The notes under the pieces are model-generated. The model saw nothing but the letters and a program-made list of their open reading frames with translations, was not told the origin of the DNA and made no database searches. Source: Streptomyces inhibens (GTDB taxonomy: Bacteria > Actinomycetota > Actinomycetes > Streptomycetales > Streptomycetaceae). From it: a stretch of 38,265 nucleotides of DNA. The stretch covers positions 1 through 38,265 of the forward strand of contig NZ_QUAC01000478.1 of assembly GCF_003389455.1 (NCBI RefSeq), read 5' to 3'. Shown here one piece after another: positions 32,011-38,265 of this stretch (the stretch's first letter is position 1; every line of letters begins with the position of its first letter). The position numbers and the translations under genes are program-made.

Positions 32011-33080
32011 TTCGCTGCCTGCCAGCCGCCGTAGAAGATGCCGAGTCCCACGATGACGCACATGCCCTGGATGATCCAGAATCTGACCACCACAAGGACT
32101 TCGGACCACCCCTTGAGTTCGAAGTGGTGCTGGAGTGGCGCCATCCGGAAGACCCGCTTGCCGGTCAGCTTGAAGGAGCCGACCTGGATGACCACGGACA
32201 TGGTGATCAGGACGAAGAGACCGCCGAGGAGGGCGAGCAGCAGCTCCGTACGGGAGCAGATCGCCAGACCGGCCAGCGCGCCGCCCAGGGCCAGCGAGCC
32301 GGTGTCACCCATGAAGATCTTGGCGGGTGAGGTGTTCCACCACAGGAAGCCGAAGCAGGCACCCATCAGCGCGGAGGCCACGACCGCGAGGTCGAGCGGG
32401 TCGCGGACCTCGTAACAGCCCGGTCCGGCGGTGATCTGGTTGGCGCAGGACTCCTGGTGCTGCCAGATACCGATGAAGGTGTACGCGCCGAAGACCATCA
32501 CCGAGGCGCCGGTGGCCAGGCCGTCGAGGCCGTCGGTGAGGTTCACGCCGTTGGACATCGCCAGGATCATGAACAGCGCCCAGATCACGAAGATCACCGG
32601 GCCGATCTGCCAGCCGAAGTCCTGGGTGAAGGACAGCCGGTCGGAGGCTGGGGTCTGTCCGCGCAGGTCGGCGAACTGCAGCGACAGCACCGCGAAGGCG
32701 ATACCGACGATCAGCTGCCCGGCCATCTTCGCCTTGGCGCGCAGGCCCAGCGAACGCTGCTTGACGATCTTGATGTAGTCGTCGAGGAAGCCGACCAGGC
32801 CCATGCCCGCCATCAGGAACAGCACCAGCACACCGGAGAAGGTGGGGTCGCTGCTCGTGATGACCTTGGTCAGCGCGTAGGCGATGATCGTGGCCAGGAT
32901 GAAGGCGATACCACCCATCGTGGGCGTACCGCGCTTGCTGTGGTGGTCGCGCGGGCCGTCATCGCGGATGAACTGCCCGTACCCCTTTTTCGCCAGCAGC
33001 TTGATCAGCACCGGGGTACCGATCAGGGTCAGGAAGAGCCCGATCATTCCGGAGAAGAGGATCTGCTTCATCGAGTTCAT
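32007..33080 (-). CDS. mraY: MraY phospho-MurNAc-pentapeptide translocase
   Basis: 357 residues from ATG 33080, overlapping the murF stop as ATGA. MraY joins phospho-MurNAc-pentapeptide to undecaprenyl phosphate, forming lipid I. About ten membrane helices. Family motifs are RDDGPRDHHSKRGTPTMGG near residue 40-58, the Asp pair region FLDDYIKI, and GVNLTDGLDGLATG. The cytoplasmic loop with FGFLWWNTSPAKIFMGDTG carries the nucleotide site, and the last His motif is APLQHHFELKGW. Overlaps at both ends suggest coupled translation with murF and murD. Confidence 0.97.
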   Translation of the reverse strand: MNSMKQILFSGMIGLFLTLIGTPVLIKLLAKKGYGQFIRDDGPRDHHSKRGTPTMGGIAFILATIIAYALTKVITSSDPTFSGVLVLFLMAGMGLVGFLDDYIKIVKQRSLGLRAKAKMAGQLIVGIAFAVLSLQFADLRGQTPASDRLSFTQDFGWQIGPVIFVIWALFMILAMSNGVNLTDGLDGLATGASVMVFGAYTFIGIWQHQESCANQITAGPGCYEVRDPLDLAVVASALMGACFGFLWWNTSPAKIFMGDTGSLALGGALAGLAICSRTELLLALLGGLFVLITMSVVIQVGSFKLTGKRVFRMAPLQHHFELKGWSEVLVVVRFWIIQGMCVIVGLGIFYGGWQAAK

Positions 33081-34519
33081 CGGGACGCGGCTCCACCCTC
33101 AGCGCCCAGTACGCCCTCGTCGTCCAGCAATGCTGCGGCGACCCGCTCCAGCCCCACCGACCTGGACGCCTTCACCAGCACGACGTCTCCCGGTCGCAGC
33201 TCGCTGCGCAACAGGTCGACCGCCGCCCGCGCGTCGGACACGTGCACCGACTCCTCACCCCACGAACCCTCGTTCTTGGCGCCCATGTCGAGCCAGGCCG
33301 CTTCCCTGCCGCCGACTGCCACGAGCTTGCTGACGTTGAGCCGGACGACCAGCCGCCCGACCGCGTCGTGTTCGGCGAGCGACTCCTCGCCGAGCTCGGC
33401 CATCTCACCGAGCACCGCCCACGTACGACCGCCCGTCGCCTTGGCGGCTGCGCCCATCGCGACCAGCGCTCGCAGCGCCGCTCGCATGGACTCCGGGTTC
33501 GCGTTGTAGGCGTCGTTGACGACCGTCACGCCGTCCACGCGCTCGGTGACCTCCATACGCCAGCGGGAGAGCGTGCCGGCTTCGGAGAGCGCGGTGGCGA
33601 TCTCGTCTACGGGCATGCCCAACTCATGGGCGACGGCGGCCGCGGCGAGCGCGTTCGACACGTGGTGCTCACCGTACAGCCGCATGGTCACATCACTGCA
33701 CCCGGAGGGTGTGTGAAGCGTGAAGGCGGGCTGTCCGAGCTCCGTGAGCCGGACATTCTCGGCACGTACCGCGGCGTCCGCGGCCTCACCGAACAGGATC
33801 GTGCGGGCCTTCGTACGGGACGCCATGGCGCGTACGTACGGATCGTCGGCGTTGAGCACGGCAATTCCGCCGTCCTCGGCCGAGGGCAGCGCCTCGACGA
33901 GTTCGCCCTTCGCCTCGGCGATCCGCTCACGGCCGCCGAACTCGCCGATGTGCGCGCTGCCTACGTTGAGCACCACACCGATCCTCGGCGGGGTCAGCTC
34001 GGCGAGGTAGCGGATGTGGCCGACGCCGCGGGCGCCCATCTCCAGGACGAGATGGCGGGTGGTGTCGTCGGCGCGCAGCGCGGTCAGCGGCAGCCCGATC
34101 TCGTTGTTGAGGTTGCCCTCCGGCCAGACGGTCGGGCCGTGCCGCTGCAGCAGCTGGGCGATCAGGTCCTTGGTGCTGGTCTTGCCGGCCGAGCCGGTGA
34201 GGCCGACGACGGTGGTGCCCAGACGCTCGACGACGGCACGGGCGAGCGCACCGAGGGCGGCGACAACGTCGTCGACGACAATCGCGGGGACGCCGAGGGG
34301 GCGGGCGGCCAGAACGGCCACCGCGCCCGCCTCGACGGCACCCGGCGCGAAGTCGTGGCCGTCGACGCGCTCACCGGCGAAGGCCACGAACAGACCGCCG
34401 GGACGCACCGCGCGGGAGTCGGCGACAACCGGCCCGGTGACCGTGCGGGTGTCGTCCGGTATGTCGTGCTGCTGCCCGCCGACGATGTTCGCGATCTCGG
34501 CGAGGGACAGGGAGATCAC
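33077..34519 (-). CDS. murF: MurF ligase
   Basis: 480 residues from GTG 34519; GGGGG lies 8 bases upstream. MurF adds D-Ala-D-Ala to UDP-MurNAc-tripeptide, completing the pentapeptide. The amino-terminal domain is about 1-100 (DSRAVRPGGLFVAFAGERVDGHDF). The ATP loop TGSAGKT is at 108-114. Catalytic regions are EGNLNNEIGLPLT, LEMGARGVGHIRYL and NVGSAHIGEFG. The carboxyl domain includes WRMEVTERVDGVTVVNDAYNANPESM, given as a landmark. It overlaps mraY by four bases; the gap to murE is 62 bases. Confidence 0.97.
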   Translation of the reverse strand: MISLSLAEIANIVGGQQHDIPDDTRTVTGPVVADSRAVRPGGLFVAFAGERVDGHDFAPGAVEAGAVAVLAARPLGVPAIVVDDVVAALGALARAVVERLGTTVVGLTGSAGKTSTKDLIAQLLQRHGPTVWPEGNLNNEIGLPLTALRADDTTRHLVLEMGARGVGHIRYLAELTPPRIGVVLNVGSAHIGEFGGRERIAEAKGELVEALPSAEDGGIAVLNADDPYVRAMASRTKARTILFGEAADAAVRAENVRLTELGQPAFTLHTPSGCSDVTMRLYGEHHVSNALAAAAVAHELGMPVDEIATALSEAGTLSRWRMEVTERVDGVTVVNDAYNANPESMRAALRALVAMGAAAKATGGRTWAVLGEMAELGEESLAEHDAVGRLVVRLNVSKLVAVGGREAAWLDMGAKNEGSWGEESVHVSDARAAVDLLRSELRPGDVVLVKASRSVGLERVAAALLDDEGVLGAEGGAASR

Positions 34520-34581
34520 AGGTCACCCCCGGCGAGGGGCAGGCGGTGACGGTAAAAGGATTGTGCGCGCATGGCGGTGTG

Positions 34582-36363
34582 TCATCCCTGGTGGTTCGGC
34601 TGCGGTGACTTCAAGGAAGCCTCGATGGCCTCGCGCAGCACCTGGCGGTCGTCGAAGGGGCGCACCACTCCGGCGATGTCCTGGCCCTGCTCGTGGCCCT
34701 TGCCCGCGACGATCACGGTGTCACCGGGCTCGGCGCGGGCAACGGCGGCGGCGATGGCGGCGGCCCGCTCTTCTTCGACCAGCACCGTGCCGCGTTCGTG
34801 GATGGGGACCTCGGCGGCGCCCGCGAGCATGGTGGCGAGGATCGCGAGCGGGTCCTCGTTGCGGGGGTTGTCGGAGGTCAGGATGGCCGTGTCGGCGAGG
34901 CGGGCCACCGCGGCGCCCATGGGGGCGCGCTTGTGCGGGTCGCGGTCGCCGCCGCAGCCGAGCACGGCGTGCAGCTTGCCGTCGGTGACCTTGCGCAGCG
35001 CGCGCAGAACCGATTCGACGGCGTCGGTCTTGTGGGCGTAGTCGACGACCGCGAGGTACGGCTGGCCGGCGTCGATGCGCTCCAGGCGGCCGGGCACGCC
35101 GGGGACCGCGGCGACGCCGTCGGCGGCGGTCTGCGGGTCGACACCGGCGACGACCAGGGCGGTGATCGCGGCGAGCGCGTTGGCCACGTTGAACGGGCCG
35201 GCGATCGGGGACGCGGCGCGCAGGGTCTGGCCGTCCGGGCCGTGCACGGTGAAGGTCGAGCCGAGCGCGCCGACCTCGACGTCACAGGCCCGCCAGTCCG
35301 CGTCCGGGTGGCCCTCCGCGGAGAAGGTGGTGACCGGGACCTCGGACTCGCCCTCGGCCAGCCGCTTGCCGTATTCGTCGTCGAGGTTGACGACGCCGGC
35401 GCGGCTGCGGGCCTTGGTGAACAGCTGGGCCTTGGCCTGGAAGTAGTCCTCCATGCCGGAGTGGAACTCCATGTGCTCCGGGCTGAGGTTGTTGAAGATC
35501 GCGACGTCGAAGACACAGCCGTCGACCCGGCCGAGGACCAGTGCGTGGCTGGAGACCTCCATGGCGACCGCCCGGACGCCCCGCTCGCGCATCACCGCGA
35601 ACAGCGCCTGCAGGTCGGTGGCCTCGGGGGTGGTGCGCTCGGACTTGATCCGCTCGCCGCCGATACGGGTCTCCACCGTGCCGATCAGGCCGGTGAGGCC
35701 CACCCGTCGCCCACCACCGCCCTCGGCCGACTGCGCTGCGCGCAGGCCCTCCTCTTCCGCCCGCTTCGCGGCGGCCGCCCGCAGCCCGCCCTCGATGAGG
35801 TACGCGGTGGTGGTCTTGCCGGAGGTGCCGGTGATGCCGATCTGGAGCAGGTCCTCGCCCGGCGCGCCGTAGATCGAGACGGCCAGCGCGCCCATCCGCG
35901 CGCGGGGGTTCTCGACGACGAGGACCGGCAGGCCGGTCGCGGCGGCGCGCTCGGCACCCGACGGGTCGGTCAGGATCGCGGCGGCACCGAGGTCGGCGGC
36001 CTGGGCGACGAAGTCGGCGCCGTGCAGACGGGCGCCGGGCAGCGCGGCATAGACGTCGCCGGGGCGGACCGCCCGGGAGTCGTGGGTGATGCCGGTGACC
36101 GAGACGTCGGCAGCGGAGGACGGGGCCGGGGCGCCCAGCTGCTCGACGAGGTCCGCCAGGGGGGTGGGGCGGACCTGTTCAGGGCGCGGCGCTCCCGGAT
36201 AGGTACCGGAGCCACCCTTCGCGGCGTGCTGGGGTTTGGGGGACTGATCAGCTTGTGACACGGCGGTGAGCGTACCGGGCACAACCGGCCCGGGGCGAAG
36301 TGAGGGCCGTGGGGAGGGGCAGTTTCGGGGTTCGGGGGTGCCGTCGGGAGTGATGGTCGTCAC
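34582..36363 (-). CDS. murE: MurE ligase with inserted GGGGRR segment
   Basis: 593 residues from GTG 36363, with GAGG 10 bases upstream. MurE adds diaminopimelate to UDP-MurNAc-L-Ala-D-Glu; in Streptomyces the residue is LL-diaminopimelate. A long, Pro-rich amino-terminal extension (about 1-65) precedes the domain, so a later start is possible. The ATP loop TGTSGKT is at 178-184. Substrate motifs are TTPEATDLQ, AMEVSSHALVLGRV, NLSPEHMEFH and the diaminopimelate recognition loop DNPRNEDP. Residues about 198-220 (KRAEEEGLRAAQSAEGGGGRR) are an insert relative to the family, before VGLTGLIGTVETR. The insert contains the 26-bp repeat shared with murD. Confidence 0.96.
   Translation of the reverse strand: MTTITPDGTPEPRNCPSPRPSLRPGPVVPGTLTAVSQADQSPKPQHAAKGGSGTYPGAPRPEQVRPTPLADLVEQLGAPAPSSAADVSVTGITHDSRAVRPGDVYAALPGARLHGADFVAQAADLGAAAILTDPSGAERAAATGLPVLVVENPRARMGALAVSIYGAPGEDLLQIGITGTSGKTTTAYLIEGGLRAAAAKRAEEEGLRAAQSAEGGGGRRVGLTGLIGTVETRIGGERIKSERTTPEATDLQALFAVMRERGVRAVAMEVSSHALVLGRVDGCVFDVAIFNNLSPEHMEFHSGMEDYFQAKAQLFTKARSRAGVVNLDDEYGKRLAEGESEVPVTTFSAEGHPDADWRACDVEVGALGSTFTVHGPDGQTLRAASPIAGPFNVANALAAITALVVAGVDPQTAADGVAAVPGVPGRLERIDAGQPYLAVVDYAHKTDAVESVLRALRKVTDGKLHAVLGCGGDRDPHKRAPMGAAVARLADTAILTSDNPRNEDPLAILATMLAGAAEVPIHERGTVLVEEERAAAIAAAVARAEPGDTVIVAGKGHEQGQDIAGVVRPFDDRQVLREAIEASLKSPQPNHQG
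35698..35723 (-). repeat. 26-bp repeat in murE, shared with murD
   Basis: The plus strand reads GCCCACCCGTCGCCC then ACCACCGCCCT, differing from 31774-31799 at one base. It encodes GGGGRRVG. A small inverted repeat (TGCGC-GCA-GCGCA on the coding strand) is just upstream, as in murD. Confidence 0.8.
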
Positions 36364-36381
36364 GGCGGGATTGCCTCGATT

Positions 36382-38265
36382 TCATTGGCCTGGCGTGAAC
36401 GTGACCGGCAGCCGCGGGGGCTTGGCGCCGGTCGGCGGGACCTGGAGGGTTTTCAGCGCGAAGGCCATGACCTGCTGGTAGATCGGGCCGCAGACCTGGC
36501 CGCCGAAGTAGCTGCCCGTGGTGGGGTTCTGGACGGCGCAGTAGACCGTGATACGGGGCTTGTCGGCGGGCGCGAAGCCGGCGAAGGAGGCGGTGTAGCC
36601 GTGGTAGCGGCCGGTCTTGGGGTCCACCCGGTTGGACGTGCCGGTCTTGCCGCCGACGCGGTATCCGTCGATCTTCGCCTTCGCGCCGGTGCCTTCCTCG
36701 TCGTCGACGACCGATTCGAGCATGGTGGCGAGCGTACTCGCGGTCTTCTGGCTGACCACGCGGTTCTTGGCGGGCTTGGGCGCCGGTACGTAGTGGCCGT
36801 CGGGTCCGGTGCTGCCGCGGACCAGTGTGGGGGCGATGCGCTCGCCGCCGTTGGCGATCGTGGAGTAGACGGAGGCGGCCTGTACGGCGTTGAGGGAGAG
36901 CCCCTGGCCGAAGGGGATCGTGAACTGCTGCGAGGTGTTCCAGTCCTGCGGCTCGGCCAGGATGCCGGCGGTCTCCCCCGGAAAACCGAGCCCGGTCGGC
37001 TTCCCGATCCCGAACTTGCGCAGGTAGGAGTAGAGGACCTGGTTGGCCTGGGGCTGGGTCCTGCCCAGCTGGCCGGCCGCGAGGATCGTGCCGATGTTGC
37101 TGGACTTGGCGAGCACGCCGTTGAGCGTCAGATGCCAGGTGGCGTGGTCGACGTCGTCGGCGAACAGCCGGTCGCCGCGGTGCAGCCGGTTGGGCACGAT
37201 GACGTGGGTGGACGAGGTGGCGACACCCTCCTCCAGTACGGCGGCCATCGACATCAGCTTGCTGGTGGACCCCGGCTCGAACGCGTCGGACAGCGCGGCA
37301 TTGCCCAGCGCTTCCGGATCGGCCTTGGAGATGTCGTTGGGGTCGAAGGCGGGCGAATTGGCGAGCGCCAGGATCTCGCCGGTGCGGGTGTCCTGGACGA
37401 CGACGTAGCCGCGGTCGGCCCTGGACTTGGCGACCTGCTGGGTGATGGCCTGCTGGGCCGCCCACTGGATGTCGCGGTCGAGGGTCAGCTCGACGTCGGA
37501 GCCGGGGACGGCGGGGTGCTCCTGGGTGTCGGCGGTGGGCACCCGGCGGCCGCCGGACTGGGCGTAGACGAGCTTGCCGTCCTTGCCCGCCAGCTGCTTG
37601 TCCAGGCGGGCCTCCAGGCCGCCGCCGCCCTTGCCCACGCTGTTGACGAAGCCGAGGACGCCGGAGGCGAGGTCCTTGTTCGGGTAGATGCGCTTGCTGT
37701 GTTTGTCGGCGAAGATCCCGACCAGGACGTCGGGGCGGGGCGCGTGCTTGGGAGCGGCGGCCGCCTTGGCGTCGAGGGTCTTACGGAGGTCCTTGATCCG
37801 CTTCCAGACCTGCGGGGTCTGCTGCCGGGCGAGCAGGACATAGCGCGCCTTGGGCTGGGCGAGCTTCTCGGTGAGGGCAGCCCTGTCCTCACCGAGGATC
37901 GGCGCGAGCAGCGCGGCGGCCCGCTGCGGGGCGTCGTCGATCTTGGTCTTGCCGGGCGCCAGCAGGCTCGGGTCGGCGGTGATGTCGTACGCGTCCACGG
38001 TGGTGGCCAGGTCCACGCCGTTGCGGTCGGTGATCGCACCGCGCTCGGCGGCCAGCTTGACCGGTACGTAGCGGTTCTCGTTGGCCTTGGCGGCGAATGC
38101 CCCGGCGTCGATGGCCTGCACCTGGAAGAGCCGTACGACGAAAGCCAGCATGATCAGCGTCAGCCCGAGGGAGATCAGCCGCAGCCGGGGGCGCGGGCTG
38201 CCCAGGCGGAGCGCCGGGGATCCGGGGCGGGGGCGTACGGGGCGGGGGCCGGGGCGACGGGCGGC
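36382..38265 (-). CDS. ftsI: FtsI septal penicillin-binding protein, 5' end outside window
   Basis: The frame is open from the right window edge to TGA at 36382 (627 residues seen); the first ATG at 38151 lies inside the membrane helix, so the true start is beyond the window. FtsI is the class B transpeptidase that cross-links septal peptidoglycan made by FtsW. A Pro/Arg-rich arm leads into the helix (LISLGLTLIMLAFVVRLFQV). The dimerisation domain follows (RGAITDRNGVDLATT). The transpeptidase domain has SxxK as PGSTSKLMS, SxN as AKSSNIGTI and KTG as VGGKTGTSN. No PASTA domain is present. It ends 18 bases before murE. Confidence 0.96.
   Translation of the reverse strand, partial: AARRPGPRPVRPRPGSPALRLGSPRPRLRLISLGLTLIMLAFVVRLFQVQAIDAGAFAAKANENRYVPVKLAAERGAITDRNGVDLATTVDAYDITADPSLLAPGKTKIDDAPQRAAALLAPILGEDRAALTEKLAQPKARYVLLARQQTPQVWKRIKDLRKTLDAKAAAAPKHAPRPDVLVGIFADKHSKRIYPNKDLASGVLGFVNSVGKGGGGLEARLDKQLAGKDGKLVYAQSGGRRVPTADTQEHPAVPGSDVELTLDRDIQWAAQQAITQQVAKSRADRGYVVVQDTRTGEILALANSPAFDPNDISKADPEALGNAALSDAFEPGSTSKLMSMAAVLEEGVATSSTHVIVPNRLHRGDRLFADDVDHATWHLTLNGVLAKSSNIGTILAAGQLGRTQPQANQVLYSYLRKFGIGKPTGLGFPGETAGILAEPQDWNTSQQFTIPFGQGLSLNAVQAASVYSTIANGGERIAPTLVRGSTGPDGHYVPAPKPAKNRVVSQKTASTLATMLESVVDDEEGTGAKAKIDGYRVGGKTGTSNRVDPKTGRYHGYTASFAGFAPADKPRITVYCAVQNPTTGSYFGGQVCGPIYQQVMAFALKTLQVPPTGAKPPRLPVTFTPGQ

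Overview
The window is about 38 kb of very GC-rich chromosomal DNA from an actinomycete, almost certainly a Streptomyces. The reasons are the codon bias, the frequent GTG starts, and a gene order (dnaE ... phoD ... rluD-lspA-dksA-like-ileS-divIVA-yggT-sepF-yggS-pgeF-ftsZ-ftsQ-murG-ftsW-murD-mraY-murF-murE-ftsI) that, from memory, matches the conserved core of Streptomyces chromosomes (the S. coelicolor SCO2064-SCO2090 neighbourhood). I see no insertion sequence, prophage, tRNA, rRNA or CRISPR array. Two genes are cut by the window: a NYN-domain gene at the left edge (3' end missing) and ftsI at the right edge (5' end missing).

Left part (1-16.3 kb) is mixed housekeeping and poorly known genes: a NYN/PIN-like protein, a 57-residue basic protein, the replicative polymerase DnaE, a DUF2252 kinase-fold protein, a tandemly duplicated two-gene module (a roughly five-helix membrane protein with conserved cysteines followed by a membrane-anchored DsbA-like thioredoxin, twice in a row, 6.4-9.9 kb), a Tat-exported PhoD phosphatase, a dienelactone-hydrolase-like protein, an MscS-type channel and a CPA1-type cation/proton antiporter. 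The duplicated module is the least familiar part and the best candidate for an undescribed system.

Middle part (15.3-21.8 kb): rluD, lspA, a DksA/TraR-like zinc-finger protein with a long Lys/Ala-rich amino-terminal arm, then ileS on the opposite strand behind a clear translational T-box leader. IleS carries a permuted class I signature, Gly-Ala-His-His in place of His-x-Gly-His.

Right part (21.8-38.3 kb) is the dcw (division and cell wall) cluster, all on the minus strand, read from right to left: ftsI, murE, murF, mraY, murD, ftsW, murG, ftsQ, ftsZ, pgeF, yggS, sepF, yggT, divIVA. Several junctions overlap by 4 bases (murF/mraY, mraY/murD, pgeF/yggS), which suggests translational coupling. 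murE, murF, mraY, murD and murG make lipid II. FtsW and FtsI polymerise and cross-link septal peptidoglycan. FtsQ, FtsZ and SepF build the divisome, and DivIVA directs polar growth. The 283-bp ftsQ-ftsZ gap holds a promoter, a BldD-like box, GACAC (WhiA-like) motifs and a perfect inverted repeat, as expected for sporulation control of ftsZ. The cluster ends at a strong terminator facing the ileS terminator.

Two small dispersed-repeat families cut across gene boundaries. One is a palindromic element, TGGGGGCACC-type, at the dnaE leader, the ileS leader and the pgeF/yggS junction. The other is a 26-bp sequence encoding GGGGRR, found in frame in both murD and murE at non-homologous places.
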